From assembly GCA_003605055.1 (NCBI GenBank), contig QZKP01000031.1, forward strand, positions 1 to 64,000: a DNA stretch of 64,000 bases, in the 5' to 3' direction. A program made the position numbers and the translations under genes. The stretch is from Desulfarculus sp. (GTDB lineage: Bacteria > Desulfobacterota > Desulfarculia > Desulfarculales > Desulfarculaceae). The notes beneath the pieces were generated by a model. It was not told the origin of the DNA, did no database searches, and saw only the letters and a program-made list of their open reading frames with translations. Positions 1 through 11,402 of this stretch are shown here, in pieces. The number at the start of each line of letters is the position of its first letter. Position 1 is the stretch's first letter.

Positions 1-60
1 AAGGAGTCTGAATTCAGGTTCAATTACCGAGGGCAAAACCTGTATGCTATCCTACTCAAA

Positions 61-2091
61 CTAATCAGGCAGAAACCCCTCAACTAGTCTAGGCCCAAAT
101 CTTTTTTTATCCTGTTCACTCATAAGGGATGAAAATGCGTATGAATTACGAAACTCGAGCGAAGTATAGCGCATACTTTGTGGGGATACCCAAATGTTTG
201 TTTTCGAGTAAATTGGTGGTGGCACTAAATAACGTTTAAGTGGTATATTAATATCAGATAATAATAATATTTGTACCTTATAATTTTTAGAAGGACTTGG
301 GCAATAATTGTACAAATAAGAAAAATTATTAAAGCTAGAGAGCAAGTCGCCAATTAGGAATAGAGTAAATATTATCATAACAATAGAAGTCAGCTTTTGG
401 ATTGATAATGTTTTGCCAAATTTACTTTTTGTTAGTAGTTGGTATAAAAGGAAGGGAAGAAATATAAATATTGATATCCTTAACGCAAAGTAATATCTGT
501 CAGGATTTAAAAAAAATACTATTAAAATCTGTGAAACAACAACGCTAACAAATAGTCCGATGCTGCCAAGTCGGCGTCTGAGAGCCCAGCCAAAAAAGGA
601 TAAAAAAACAATATATGCCCAGCTATAAAGGATTACGGGGTATTTCAATTGGGTCGCTAGGTAAATAATAAATGTAACAACCGAAGCAAAAACAATCGTA
701 CTGATTAAGGCTCTCTTGTCCAACAATGTTTTCATGTTAAACGCATTATTATACGGAAGCCAACCCAAAAAGCGATCTAAGCCGATGACAAAGAAATATA
801 GTAAAAAGAAAGAAACAAATAACATAAGTGAATGAGTATGCCGTAAAAACCAAAATGGAGGGAATAGGCTGTAAATAAGTCTATGAATGCCGCCATTGGG
901 TCCCATGGTAACAAGAGTAAAAATCAATAGTAATGTAAACATCGTCGGTTTCATTTCATGCTGGCCAAATATTATTCCAATAAGTATAAAAATCCAAGTT
1001 AACAAGCCTAAATATAAAAAACACTCGGAGGCATTCCCCCACATAGATCGTCCCGGCCATAACGCATGTCGGTTGCCGCCAGGTGATATGACTTGTAGAA
1101 AGTCCCAAAAATTTGTGAAAGCCCCCGTCTGTTTTACCAGTTCGTAAGGCATAAAAATACCTTCTAATAGATCATTAGGGCCCCCTTCGTGTTGCTGATT
1201 TCCATAGTAATTAGCGCCATCAAGCGTTTGTTGGCTTGCCATTCTGGTAGGGAAAATATATTTGTTTCTTTCTAGCATTAAAACAATATTCGGGGCGGAC
1301 ATGGCAATGATAATGGCTAACACCAGTATAAGTTTTAAAAATAATTTAGAGGAAAAAAATAAATTTTTTAGCAAATAAAAGCGATAAAATAAATGAGATA
1401 TTATGAGAATAATAATAAGCAATGTGCTACCTATAAACAAGTTTGACTGAAAAGTAAGACCGAAGAATGCCCCTATTAAAATAAAATTACACCAGCGATA
1501 ATCTTCTCGATATAAAATCTTTGAGATATAATAAAATAGAAACGGTACCCAAAGAAAATGATGAACCAAACCCGTAGTACGAAAAGTACCTAGGGTCATG
1601 GAGGAAAAAATCAATATAGGAATTAATAATAATTTGGATATAATCTTGGTAGCATATGTACGAAGAACAACATAAGAGCCGAGCAGCATAACTAGCGTTT
1701 GGATCAAACGATCCCAACTAAAGAGTATCTCCAGATTTTTAGTAAAATATTTACCAATAAAAATTATCGGTATTGATAAATCCAAAAACTTAACCTTAAA
1801 AGGTATTAAATAAAACGGCTCCCCGGCATGAGTGAATGGATTCCAATACGGAAAATGTCCTAAAGCAATATTTTGCGCGAAAAAATTGTAGAGCGGAAGG
1901 CTGAAGTAATATAAATCATGTATGGGAACAAAGTCTCCATAAAAAAGCATGCCTCGGAGTTGGTAAATTAAAATTGAAAGGCATATTAACCAAAAAAATG
2001 ACTCCCAAATGATATTTCTGGCGGATTTGTAAACATCTCCGGCGGTAGATGATATAAACAGATATGAAAGATTATTTATGTGCATTGCCAA
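61..2091 (-). CDS. Multi-TM YfhO-like / polysaccharide-associated membrane protein
   Basis: 676-aa ORF, many hydrophobic segments, motif YWNPFTHAGEPFYL shared in form with the YfhO-like proteins at 18450 and 33113; AT-rich. Confidence 0.7.
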   Translation of the reverse strand: MAMHINNLSYLFISSTAGDVYKSARNIIWESFFWLICLSILIYQLRGMLFYGDFVPIHDLYYFSLPLYNFFAQNIALGHFPYWNPFTHAGEPFYLIPFKVKFLDLSIPIIFIGKYFTKNLEILFSWDRLIQTLVMLLGSYVVLRTYATKIISKLLLIPILIFSSMTLGTFRTTGLVHHFLWVPFLFYYISKILYREDYRWCNFILIGAFFGLTFQSNLFIGSTLLIIILIISHLFYRFYLLKNLFFSSKLFLKLILVLAIIIAMSAPNIVLMLERNKYIFPTRMASQQTLDGANYYGNQQHEGGPNDLLEGIFMPYELVKQTGAFTNFWDFLQVISPGGNRHALWPGRSMWGNASECFLYLGLLTWIFILIGIIFGQHEMKPTMFTLLLIFTLVTMGPNGGIHRLIYSLFPPFWFLRHTHSLMLFVSFFLLYFFVIGLDRFLGWLPYNNAFNMKTLLDKRALISTIVFASVVTFIIYLATQLKYPVILYSWAYIVFLSFFGWALRRRLGSIGLFVSVVVSQILIVFFLNPDRYYFALRISIFIFLPFLLYQLLTKSKFGKTLSIQKLTSIVMIIFTLFLIGDLLSSFNNFSYLYNYCPSPSKNYKVQILLLSDINIPLKRYLVPPPIYSKTNIWVSPQSMRYTSLEFRNSYAFSSLMSEQDKKRFGPRLVEGFLPD

Positions 2092-2269
2092 ATAGCCTTT
2101 TCATAGAATAAAGTTATAAAAATTAACCTGAGGTAAAGCTTAGCGTTAGATCAAAACCACCTTAGTAATTATTAAATTATTTGAGGCCGATGCATAAATT
2201 CCGTGTTTGGTTTCTCGCCTCGATGGGGCTATCAATGAAGGAGAAGACTCCGGTATAGGCCTCTTCCTT

Positions 2270-2312
2270 GCCCCCCGATCAGGCCGTTTCGGCCTGTCCG
2301 GGGGCGTTTTTC
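2270..2312 (+). terminator. Rho-independent terminator-like hairpin at the 3' end of the IS transposase gene, reading on + strand
   Basis: CCCCCGATCAGGCCG-TTT-CGGCCTGTCCGGGGG followed by GTTTTT. Confidence 0.55.
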
Positions 2313-2324
2313 ACTCTCCAGGCA

Positions 2325-3353
2325 CTACTCCAGCATGAGGGCCGCCTTCTTGAGGTTGAAGGCCATGGCGTTCAGGAGAAATTCCAGCTTTACCTTGGCG
2401 CATCCCAGGTAGCGGGTCCGCTGAAATCCATAGTCCCGCTTCAAGGTGCCGAAGGCCCTTTCCACCTTTCCCCGCAATCCGCTGATCACCCGGTTCATGA
2501 GCCTCTCGGCCTCGGTCAGCTTCCTGCCCCTGGCGGCCTTGTACATGATGCCATCGGTGATGCCGGCCTTCTCCAGGCTTATCCGGTTGTCCGCACTGGC
2601 GTAGCCCTTGTCGGCCAGGACCATGGAGCCTTGGGAAATGCCTGATTCCTCCACCACCTCCATCAGCTCCTTGGTGTCGGCCCGGTTGGCGGGGGTGACG
2701 TGGCCGCCTATGATGAAACCATGCCCGGCATCGGTGGCTATGTGGATTTTGTAGCCGTAGTAAGGCCTCTTGGCCTTGATGGTCCAGGCGGCCTCCACAT
2801 CCTCGGAGTAGCTGGTGGTCACCTCATAGCCGGAATCTTCCTCCTCCCGGCCCTCCCGAGACTCCACCACTTCTATCTTCTTGGGCCTGCGGCTGGAGGT
2901 GACTATGCTGGCATCCACTATGGCGCCCTGCTTGATGATGATCTTGTGCGCCTCCAACTGACGCCCCAGGAGATCGAACAGCTTCAGGTCCAGGCCTCTT
3001 TCCATCAGGTGATTGCGGAAGCGGCAGATGGTGGTGGAGTCGGGCGTATCGTAATCAAAGGAAAAACCCACAAAACGCCGGAAGGATATGCGATCGGCCA
3101 GGGCGTCGTCCATGCCTTGGTCGCTGAGATTGTACCAACGCTGGAGCAAAAGCACCTTGAACATGCCCAGCGGGAGGTAGGCGGGATTGCCCACCGCATT
3201 CTGGTTACGGCGAAGCTTTTTCTTCAGAAGCTTCTCGATGGGAGCCCAATCGACGATCCGCTCCACGTCATCCAGAAAGGTCTTGGCCTTTTTCAACTGG
3301 GAAACCGCCAAATCCAGAAAACCAATTCCAGGCTTTTCAAATCGACTGGGCAA
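2325..3353 (-). mobile_element. IS5-family-type transposase (intact ORF, 342 aa)
   Basis: Transposase-like protein: LLQRWYNLSDQGMDDALADRISFRRFVGFSFDYDTPDSTTICRFRNHL, IVDASIV, ADKGYASADNR, GKVERAFGTLKRDYGFQRTRYLG; terminal inverted repeats not resolved. Confidence 0.85.
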
Positions 3354-3446
3354 TTCATACCTCCAGAATGATCGACTGAAAGTATTATAGTAAAATAAAT
3401 CAGATAGTTAAAGCATCTTTAGCGCACAAGCACCGTGCATCGGCCT

Positions 3447-5534
3447 CTATTTGTGTGTAATAATATTAACTGTTATGGCATCGAAATAAACTGGGGCATT
3501 GGCTGCCTGGTCAACAAAACAATAAAATACTAACTTCTCAGTACCAATAGGAATTCGGTACGTCAAACTAAGTAGTTTCCATTGACCTGAATCGTTGTAA
3601 AAAGCTTTCGGCCAGTTAGAAGAATTGATGCCATTGTTTAGTGCAATGCCCACTTGCCGCTGAACTGAGTTTTGAGAGCTAACCCAAGCTTGAAAACGAA
3701 CAGTTTTGCCTAAGAATCCGTATAGCTTATCCCAAGTTACCTTATGGTATAAAAGAACGATGCCTTTTCCGGAAGGAGTAATTTCCGCAGAATATTTTCC
3801 ATGAGCTACCTTAGAAGGATCTTCTGTTCTCCTAAGCTTGGCACCCATACCGTCAACCTGGACCAGCCCCCAACCAAGCGGCAGGAAATCCTTGTTTAAT
3901 TTCTTCCAATTTTCGAAACTACCAGTATTTTGTAATATTATTTCTTTAATAGGCGGACGTGGTATCCCATGGCTTGTTTCTGCTAATAAACGATTCGCCG
4001 CAACGGTTCCGCTCAACCATAACACAAAAATAAATAAAGTACAGACGGAAAAAAAGAAGAACCTGGCTCTTATCGAAGGATTGTTTTGCTCTCCGTTAAT
4101 AATATACATAGTCCTTTTCAGCGAGTAGTTAGAACGTTTAAGTAGTTGGATTAAGGGAAATAAATGTTTTGATATAAATAAAATAAGAGCGCATATTGAT
4201 CCACCAAGAAGCTGGATATATAAAGGATAAAAAGCCGTTTGGTGTGCATCCACCGGTGGAAAATACAAGCCTAATATGGTGACAAAATACAGGCCTTGTA
4301 GAAAGGGGGCAAACAACAACATAAAGCGATTATAATCAAATAATAAAGTAATGGATAACGCAATAAATATGACGGCAAAAAAAATCCAAGAAATTACTAA
4401 TAGAGGAGTCGTGTAAAATTTAGTATTACTATCAACCAAACCTACAAATCTGGGACCGCTATAATACCTCTGCCCAAAGGCATAAGTCATAGTCAAGCCA
4501 CGTTTGAGGTTGCTAACAAAGTTGCGCAGGTAAATATCCGGCCGTAATTTGAGAAACTCCAGGGCCTTCGCTTTCATGAAGGCGTCGTAGGCCTCCATGC
4601 CATCTTTATTTAAATCGGGCCCCCCGTTGTCAATCGCCCATCTCACTGCTGTCAGATCAGCGCTGTCTTTGATGCCGAAGGGATTTGGATATAGGCCCAA
4701 CCCAGAAATAATTGTATGCCAGACGCCACGGTTGGATAATTTAAAAACACCATACCACTTGTAAGTTATGGCCATCTGAGGAGCCAAGGCAACCCCTTGC
4801 CCCAAAAGCATGAAAAAGAGCAAAAGCAGGCTGACCTTAATGTTTCTTTCCTTTAGATATATGAGAGGACTCATTACCAAAGTTAATGGTACAAACGATA
4901 ACCGCAAAAAAGAAGCAAATCCCACCAAAAAACCATAAGATACAAAAAGCCACGCTTTAGAGGCAAAGCTCCACTTTCTTCTTTCCGGAAGGTACAGCAC
5001 AGACCAAAAAAAGGCGCTGAGACACGAAAAGGGGATTGCCCAATAGTAATAGACCACCCAGGTGGAGAAATAAATGGCTGGCAGAAAAAGGGCATAAAGA
5101 AAAGCGGTGAAAGCGCCGCACCATGGTCCTGCCAGGCTCCGGCCCGCAAAAAACAAAAGAACCAACACGCATAAGTCAAAGAATATCTGATAAAGCGCGA
5201 CTAACTTGGCTATGTTGTTAATGCCCTTGGTGCCTTCAGGGATCAAGAAGGCAAGGATAAATGCCCAACCCTTTTCGTTGCGGAAGGAGCCGACCGCCCG
5301 GTAAGATGGCTTGGTTGTAAAGATGTAATCATCTGGGTTTTTAGTCGTTTCAATATATTTTTGAAAATTATAGCCTCCCGGCTGCCTGAAAAAATGGGAT
5401 GCCATATCCACGAAGACGGCAAAACCGTTGTTTGTAGCCAAATGATTGTTGAAGTAATGCAGCCGGAGTGCACCTCCCACGATGATCGCTGCTAGGAGGG
5501 CCAGCCAGGGTAATATTTTTTTATAATTAGACAA
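3447..5534 (-). CDS. Multi-TM glycosyltransferase-like (GT39/PMT-like) membrane protein with C-terminal carbohydrate-binding-like beta domain
   Basis: 695-aa ORF; hydrophobic N-terminal two thirds, soluble C-terminal domain (FENWKKLNKDFLPLGWGLVQ...VYFDAITVNI); paralogue of 8036..9622. Confidence 0.65.
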   Translation of the reverse strand: MSNYKKILPWLALLAAIIVGGALRLHYFNNHLATNNGFAVFVDMASHFFRQPGGYNFQKYIETTKNPDDYIFTTKPSYRAVGSFRNEKGWAFILAFLIPEGTKGINNIAKLVALYQIFFDLCVLVLLFFAGRSLAGPWCGAFTAFLYALFLPAIYFSTWVVYYYWAIPFSCLSAFFWSVLYLPERRKWSFASKAWLFVSYGFLVGFASFLRLSFVPLTLVMSPLIYLKERNIKVSLLLLFFMLLGQGVALAPQMAITYKWYGVFKLSNRGVWHTIISGLGLYPNPFGIKDSADLTAVRWAIDNGGPDLNKDGMEAYDAFMKAKALEFLKLRPDIYLRNFVSNLKRGLTMTYAFGQRYYSGPRFVGLVDSNTKFYTTPLLVISWIFFAVIFIALSITLLFDYNRFMLLFAPFLQGLYFVTILGLYFPPVDAHQTAFYPLYIQLLGGSICALILFISKHLFPLIQLLKRSNYSLKRTMYIINGEQNNPSIRARFFFFSVCTLFIFVLWLSGTVAANRLLAETSHGIPRPPIKEIILQNTGSFENWKKLNKDFLPLGWGLVQVDGMGAKLRRTEDPSKVAHGKYSAEITPSGKGIVLLYHKVTWDKLYGFLGKTVRFQAWVSSQNSVQRQVGIALNNGINSSNWPKAFYNDSGQWKLLSLTYRIPIGTEKLVFYCFVDQAANAPVYFDAITVNIITHK

Positions 5535-5644
5535 TATTATTTGTCCCAGCGCATAAAGTCAAAAGCGATTATGGCGATAAATAATTATTTGAGAGGGTCC
5601 TTATTGTTTTGCACTTACGCCAATGGTTAGAAGCAAAAACCCGG

Positions 5645-6520
5645 TTAATAAATATCTTCCTTAAGTACTTTTCCTAAATATTGAGAGTATTCACCATCTC
5701 CCAGGGAGTCAATCAGGGCCCTCATCTGCGCGGCACCTATATAACCCATGCGATACCCCACCTCTTCAATGCAAGCTATTTTCAGGCCCTGCCTGTTTTC
5801 AAGTGTCCTGATAAAGGATGAGGCCTCCAAAAGCGCCTCCGGCGTGCCCGTGTCCATCCAGGCAATACCGCGGCCGAGCCTGATTACCGACAGGCGATCG
5901 CTGGATAGAAAGGCCTTGTTGACGTCGCTTATCTCCAATTCGCCGCGGGCCGAAGGCTTTATTCTGGAGGCAATATCCAAAACCTCATTCTTGTATATAT
6001 AGAGGCCGGTTACCGCGTAATTTGATTTCGGGGCCTCGGGTTTTTCCTGTATGTCCACCGGCCGCCCATCCTTGTCCATGGTTATGACCCCGTACCGCCA
6101 GGGATCCTTGACCGGATACACAAACACTGTGCCGCCTTTGTTGTCGCTGATGGCCTCTTGGAGGTATTTGGGAAAAGAGACGCCGTAGAAAAGGTTGTCG
6201 CCCAAGATCAAGCAAACATCGTCGTCGCCCACGAAATCCCGGCCGATGATAAAGGCCTGCGCCAGCCCTTCTGGGCGGGGCTGCTCGGCATAGGAAATGG
6301 AAATTCCCCAGGCTTGGCCGTCAGCCAGCAGCGAGCGGTAAAGAGGCAGGTCATTGGGCGTGGAGATGACTAATATGTCTTTTATGCCGCCCATCATCAG
6401 CACGGACAGGGGATAGTAGATCATAGGTTTGTCGTATATGGGTAGAAGCTGCTTGCTCACCACCTTGGTCATGGGATAAAGGCGGGTCCCCATGCCGCCC
6501 GCCAAAATGATGCCCTTCAT
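5645..6520 (-). CDS. rfbA: Glucose-1-phosphate thymidylyltransferase
   Basis: [54 protein letters not shown]; full length 291 aa. Confidence 0.95.
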   Translation of the reverse strand: MKGIILAGGMGTRLYPMTKVVSKQLLPIYDKPMIYYPLSVLMMGGIKDILVISTPNDLPLYRSLLADGQAWGISISYAEQPRPEGLAQAFIIGRDFVGDDDVCLILGDNLFYGVSFPKYLQEAISDNKGGTVFVYPVKDPWRYGVITMDKDGRPVDIQEKPEAPKSNYAVTGLYIYKNEVLDIASRIKPSARGELEISDVNKAFLSSDRLSVIRLGRGIAWMDTGTPEALLEASSFIRTLENRQGLKIACIEEVGYRMGYIGAAQMRALIDSLGDGEYSQYLGKVLKEDIY

Positions 6521-6658
6521 GACCTCGCTCCTGTTGCCTAGGCCTTTTTTGGTCCTATGCCCCGGCAGATGCCGTATTTGCCGCTCTTAGGCGCACAATA
6601 ACAATACAGTACGTACTGCGCCCCGGTCAGGCGGACCAAGAGCGTCTGCCCGGACGAC

Positions 6659-7723
6659 TCAGGCCTTGGCGCCCAGACCCAGCCGCTGTCCGGAATATTG
6701 CCGGGACATGATCTTTTCCCACCACCAGCGGTTGTCCAGATACCAGCTGACCGTCTGGGCCAGGCCAGACTCGAAATTCTCCTCGGGCGCCCAGGCTAGC
6801 TCACGTTTGATCTTGCTGGCATCCATGGCGTAGCGGAAATCGTGGCCGGGCCGGTCCTGTACAAAGGCAATGAGCCCCTCATGAGGTTTGTGCCCTGAGC
6901 CGGGAACCATTTGATCGAGGCACTGGCACAGCTTGCGCACCACCTCTAAGTTGGTCAACTCACAGCCCCCGCCGATGTTGTAGCTCTCCCCGGGCGCACC
7001 CCGTTCGAGCACTGTCAGCAGGGCCCGGACGTGATCATACACGTACAGCCAGTCGCGGACGTTGTCCCCCTTGCCGTAAACCGGCAACGCCTCGCTCTTG
7101 AGCGCCTTGATGATCATCAGGGGGATCAGCTTTTCGGGAAACTGAAAGGGGCCGTAGTTGTTGGAGCAATTGCTGATAATCACCGGCAAGCCGTAAGTAC
7201 GGTGCCAGGCGCGCGCCAGAAAGTCCGCGGAGGCCTTGCTGGCCGCGTAGGGGGAGTTGGGGCGATAGGCCGTGTCTTCGTTAAACCGGCTTTGGGCCGG
7301 CAGGGAGCCAAACACCTCGTCCGTGGAAACGTGCAGGAAGCGAAAGGCATCCCGTTGCTGCGAGGGCAGGCCTTGCCAGTAATCCTGGGCTGCCTCCAGC
7401 AAGGTGTAGGTGCCCACAATGTTGGTTTGCACGAAGGCGCCCGGGCCATCAATGGAGCGGTCCACGTGCGACTCGGCCGCCAGGTGCATAATGGCCTGCG
7501 GCCGGTGGACCGCCAGCAAACTTTTCACCAACTCGGCGTCGCAGATGTCACCCTGTTGGAAATGATAGTTGGGATCGCCGGCGGCCTCGGTCAGTGAATC
7601 CAGGTTAGCGGCGTAGGTGAGCTTGTCCAGGTTGACCACGTGGCAGTCTCCCCTGGCGATCAACATGCGCACCACGGCCGAGCCGATGAAGCCTGCCCCT
7701 CCGGTGACCAGAATTGTTTTCAT
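6659..7723 (-). CDS. rfbB: dTDP-glucose 4,6-dehydratase
   Basis: [56 protein letters not shown] track begins at 7969 but the family start is the ATG at 7723. Confidence 0.93.
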   Translation of the reverse strand: MKTILVTGGAGFIGSAVVRMLIARGDCHVVNLDKLTYAANLDSLTEAAGDPNYHFQQGDICDAELVKSLLAVHRPQAIMHLAAESHVDRSIDGPGAFVQTNIVGTYTLLEAAQDYWQGLPSQQRDAFRFLHVSTDEVFGSLPAQSRFNEDTAYRPNSPYAASKASADFLARAWHRTYGLPVIISNCSNNYGPFQFPEKLIPLMIIKALKSEALPVYGKGDNVRDWLYVYDHVRALLTVLERGAPGESYNIGGGCELTNLEVVRKLCQCLDQMVPGSGHKPHEGLIAFVQDRPGHDFRYAMDASKIKRELAWAPEENFESGLAQTVSWYLDNRWWWEKIMSRQYSGQRLGLGAKA

Positions 7724-8035
7724 GCTAGGCTTGGCCACCATGCTGCAACCATTAAGCCGCGGCCGGTTTGCATCCCATGGTCTCCTGAAGGTTTGCTTTG
7801 GGTTTTTTTCTCCTTCTCTAAAGCGACGACTCTTGGGGATGCGGTTGAGCGCCCACCCCCATGGTCGCTGGAGCCAAGGATGTTGCCAAGTCAGTTGCCT
7901 GATCAGGCGGCTTAGTCTGAAACCTACTTCAACATCACCTTGCCAAAAAAAACCCCGAACATAAAGCACATTATTTGGGCCCCCACCCAGGCCCCAATGC
8001 TTGGCTGGGAGATGACGGCCCCGGCCCCCTGCCCT

Positions 8036-9622
8036 CTAGGGGGTGGAGGAGGCCGCTTCGGCGGGCGCCTTGGGGCCCAGCCACGGCCAATGGCGGACGA
8101 ATTGCTCCCTGGTGATCTGGATCAGTTGCCGGTAGTCCGCGTCCTTGGCCACGTACACCGCAAACAGCGATCGGCCGCAGGCATAGAGGAACTTGAACCA
8201 AACGGCCAAAGAGGCGAATATCAGGAACGCGAACACCGGGATATAGCCAGCCATCCAGGGCGAATAGTTGGGGAAGTACGCGACCACCACCAACAGGAAA
8301 TATAACCCCTGCAGGGAGATGCCGGCGGCGATCCAGAACAGCCGGCGCGACAGGAAAAAGAGCAGGGCCAGGGCCGACAAGACCAGCCAGGGGTAGGTTG
8401 CCTTGATCAGGCGGTCGTCGGGGAATATGCCGAAGAATTTAAAAAAGTGGGGGGTGATGGTCAGACCGAAGCGGAAGTTGGACTTGAAGTTGCGCCAGAA
8501 GATGTCCGGCCGCTCCTTCATGAACTGAAACAACTTGGCCCGGCACCACTCATCCCAGACCTTGATGCCCACCTTGTTCAGGTTAGGCCCCCCCCGGGCC
8601 TGGACCCACTCGTTCAGATGGACCTCTCCCGTATTGATTATGCCCCAGGGATTGGGATAGGCGCCCAGGCCGGAAAGGGCGCTGTGCCAGGCGCCGCGGG
8701 TGGTTACGACGTAGCGCCCGTGATAGTGCTTGTTCCAGAAGATGGTGGGGGTCACCAAGAGCAGGTGGCCGGCAAAGAAGGCCAGCAGGAGCACCAGGCC
8801 CTTTTTATTGAATCCAGCCCGGATCAGGATGAAGGGGGCATAGACCAGGGGCAGCAGCAGAAAGTGCAGGCGAACCCAGGTGGCAAATCCGGTGACCAAG
8901 CCGAAGAAAAAAACCGCCGCCAGGTTTGTCCAGTCATTGACGCGCTTGTCCTCGGGGCGAAAAAGGCAGGCCCAGACCACCATGCAAAGGGCGGAGAATG
9001 GAATGGGCCAGTAATAGTAAATGAACCAACTGGCAAAAACCATGGGCATCTTGAAGGTCGCCCAGCCCAGCGCGGCCAAAAGCCCCCCCAGGTTTCCCAC
9101 CAGCGTCCGCCCCACCAAAAAGAAGAACAGCACCACCAGCAGGTCCACCAGGATTTGATGGCGGACAACCTCCAGGGCGATATTCTGAATGCCTTTGATG
9201 CCGGGCGGCAGGATCAGGCGCAGGATGAGGCCCCAGCCAATCTCGTTGTTGATGGCGCTACGGGCCTTGTATTTTGTGTTGCCAGGATCATAGACGAATT
9301 CTTTGGGGGTCTTATAGGCCAACACGGCCTCTTGGCTGGAATAGGCGCCCAGGGTCTGGCCGAAGTGGGCGGCCATGCTGAGGAAGGCGCCGTGCCCATC
9401 GAGAATCTGAAAATTTTCTTTCAGGACCGCCGCCCGGTGGCTGGCGCCCAGAATAACGATCAGAATCAGCACCCAAGGCACCAAGCAGCCCAGAGCCGGC
9501 CGCACCTTTTGATAATAATCGGTTATCGTTTCCTTAACTTTGATCACCAACCTGCTCGCTTTTCCCGGCCGAAACCGTTGCCAATGATTATGCAACCTGC
9601 CCGGCTGTAAAATCCCCTTCAT
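8036..9622 (-). CDS. Multi-TM glycosyltransferase-like membrane protein
   Basis: 528-aa hydrophobic protein; collinear similarity to 3447..5534 (e.g. GIKGIQNIALEVVRHQILVDLLVVLFFF / GTKGINNIAKLVALYQIFFDLCVLVLLFF). Confidence 0.65.
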   Translation of the reverse strand: MKGILQPGRLHNHWQRFRPGKASRLVIKVKETITDYYQKVRPALGCLVPWVLILIVILGASHRAAVLKENFQILDGHGAFLSMAAHFGQTLGAYSSQEAVLAYKTPKEFVYDPGNTKYKARSAINNEIGWGLILRLILPPGIKGIQNIALEVVRHQILVDLLVVLFFFLVGRTLVGNLGGLLAALGWATFKMPMVFASWFIYYYWPIPFSALCMVVWACLFRPEDKRVNDWTNLAAVFFFGLVTGFATWVRLHFLLLPLVYAPFILIRAGFNKKGLVLLLAFFAGHLLLVTPTIFWNKHYHGRYVVTTRGAWHSALSGLGAYPNPWGIINTGEVHLNEWVQARGGPNLNKVGIKVWDEWCRAKLFQFMKERPDIFWRNFKSNFRFGLTITPHFFKFFGIFPDDRLIKATYPWLVLSALALLFFLSRRLFWIAAGISLQGLYFLLVVVAYFPNYSPWMAGYIPVFAFLIFASLAVWFKFLYACGRSLFAVYVAKDADYRQLIQITREQFVRHWPWLGPKAPAEAASSTP

Positions 9623-9625
9623 TAG

Positions 9626-11371
9626 CTACTTGCCAACCCGGGCCTTGCTTACCAGGAAATGCCCCATGATCAAATCGTCAATATCGGTCTGCAGAAAACA
9701 GTCCAGCGCGTCCTCAGGGCTGTTGACGATGGGCATGCCGGCTACGTTAAAGGAAGTGTTGAGGATGACCGGTATGCCGGTCAGCCGGCCGAACTCGGCT
9801 ACCACCTCATAGAACAGGCCGTTCTGCTCCTGGTTCACGGTCTGCAGGCGGCCGCTGCCGTCCACGTGGGTCACTGCCGGTATCTGGCTCCTTTTCTCCG
9901 GCTTCACGTCAAAAACCAGCAGCATGAACGGCGAAGGATAGCTAGCCTCGAAATAATCGCCTATCCGCTCCTCCAGCACCACCGGGGCAAAGGGGCGGTA
10001 GGGCTCGCGGTGCTTCACCCGCTGGTTGAGGATGTCTTTCATCTCGGCCGGGTAAGGGGCCGTGAGGATGCTGCGGCTGCCCAGGGCCCTGGGCCCGAAC
10101 TCGGCCCGGTCCTGGAACCAGCCCACGATCTTGCCCTGGGCCAGGAGCTGAGCCGCCTCTTGGGACGGATTGTCCAAGCGGGAATAAGCGATGCCGCTGC
10201 GCAGCAGGCAATCCTCGATCTGCTGCTCGCTGAAACGGGCCCCTACACAGGCGGTCTTGAACTGGTAGCGGCGCGGATAACCCAGCATGATGTTGTAGAT
10301 GTGAAAGGCCGCCCCGATGGAGCAGCCGGAGTCGCTGGCCGCCGCCTGGATGAATACGTCGTCAAACAGTCCCTTTTGCAATACCCTGCTGTTCATTACC
10401 GAGTTCAGGGCCACCCCGCCGGACAGGCACAGGTTGCGGCTCTTGGTCTTTTTGCGCAGGGCCGTCAGGATGTGGAAACAGGACTCCTCCAGGACCCGCT
10501 GCAGGGCGGCGGCCACGTCCTCGTGGGATTTGGTGATCTCGCCGCCCGGGGCGCGCGGAGGTCCGAAAACATCTTCGAAGTATTTGGAGTAGCGGTTGCT
10601 GGTGCGCGTGATGTGAAAGTTGAAGTATCGGAAATCCAACTCAAAGGTTCCGTCGGGCTTGAGGATCACTGTCTTCTTGAACTCCGGGTAAAAGCGCTCC
10701 GGGTCCCCGTAGGAGGCCAGGCCCATGACCTTGCCCGGCCCCTCCAGGAAGGTGAAGCCCAGGTATTCGCAGACCGAATTATAAAAGGTGCCCAAGGTGT
10801 GGGGCGCGTAGATGCGCTCAAGGATGTCTATCTGGTTGCCGTGACCATAGGCGGTCATAGTGGTGCACCACTCGCCGCATCCATCTATAGACAGGCAGGC
10901 CGCCTCCTCAAAGGGCGAGACCAGAAAGCTGCTGGCCTGGTGGCACACGTGGTGCTCCAGAAAATGGAATTTGAAGCGCGGCTGGTGCTCTTGGTAAGTC
11001 TCCCGCAGGCGCTTGCCAACCTGCAGCATAGACAGAGGGCTGGTTAAAGGGCCGTATGGTATGTAGTCGTCCTGGTTCAGGGCCACCCGCCGGTCATAGA
11101 TCAGGTTCAGGCTGCGGGGCAGGTACTTGAAAAAATGCCAGAAGACCGGAAGATAGCCCAGCCAGGGCTTCAAATAATAACCCACATGGTCCACCTGGCC
11201 CATGGTGATGCCGGCCTCGGCCAGGCAGTGGTTGATGGAGTGAAGGGGGAAGGCGTGCGAATGCTTCCTGCGGTTGAATCGCTCTTCTTCCACGGCGGTA
11301 ATCAGCTCGCCATCTTTGACGATAGCTGCCGAGGAATCATGCCCGTAGCAAGTAAGCCCCAAAATGATCAT
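9626..11371 (-). CDS. Carbamoyltransferase (NodU/CmcH/TobZ family)
   Basis: MIILGLTCYGHDSSAAIVKDGELITAVEEERFNRRKHSHAFP, CLSGGVALNSVMN, GWFQDRAEFGPRALGSRSIL, ILNTSFNVAGMPIVNSPEDAL; start moved from 11464 to 11371. Confidence 0.93.
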   Translation of the reverse strand: MIILGLTCYGHDSSAAIVKDGELITAVEEERFNRRKHSHAFPLHSINHCLAEAGITMGQVDHVGYYLKPWLGYLPVFWHFFKYLPRSLNLIYDRRVALNQDDYIPYGPLTSPLSMLQVGKRLRETYQEHQPRFKFHFLEHHVCHQASSFLVSPFEEAACLSIDGCGEWCTTMTAYGHGNQIDILERIYAPHTLGTFYNSVCEYLGFTFLEGPGKVMGLASYGDPERFYPEFKKTVILKPDGTFELDFRYFNFHITRTSNRYSKYFEDVFGPPRAPGGEITKSHEDVAAALQRVLEESCFHILTALRKKTKSRNLCLSGGVALNSVMNSRVLQKGLFDDVFIQAAASDSGCSIGAAFHIYNIMLGYPRRYQFKTACVGARFSEQQIEDCLLRSGIAYSRLDNPSQEAAQLLAQGKIVGWFQDRAEFGPRALGSRSILTAPYPAEMKDILNQRVKHREPYRPFAPVVLEERIGDYFEASYPSPFMLLVFDVKPEKRSQIPAVTHVDGSGRLQTVNQEQNGLFYEVVAEFGRLTGIPVILNTSFNVAGMPIVNSPEDALDCFLQTDIDDLIMGHFLVSKARVGK

Positions 11372-11402
11372 CGCTCGTACCGCCCTTTGGTATTGCGCCC
11401 GG

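Noticed and set aside
2700-3371. 223-aa + strand ORF opposite the transposase
   Set aside because: Antisense of the IS5-type transposase.
2200-3430. Exact ends (terminal inverted repeats, target duplication) of the IS5-type element
   Set aside because: I could not find a convincing inverted-repeat pair by eye on either side, so only the transposase is reported.
9659-11047. 462-aa + strand ORF opposite the carbamoyltransferase
   Set aside because: Shadow ORF of a well-supported gene; low-complexity, no recognisable family.
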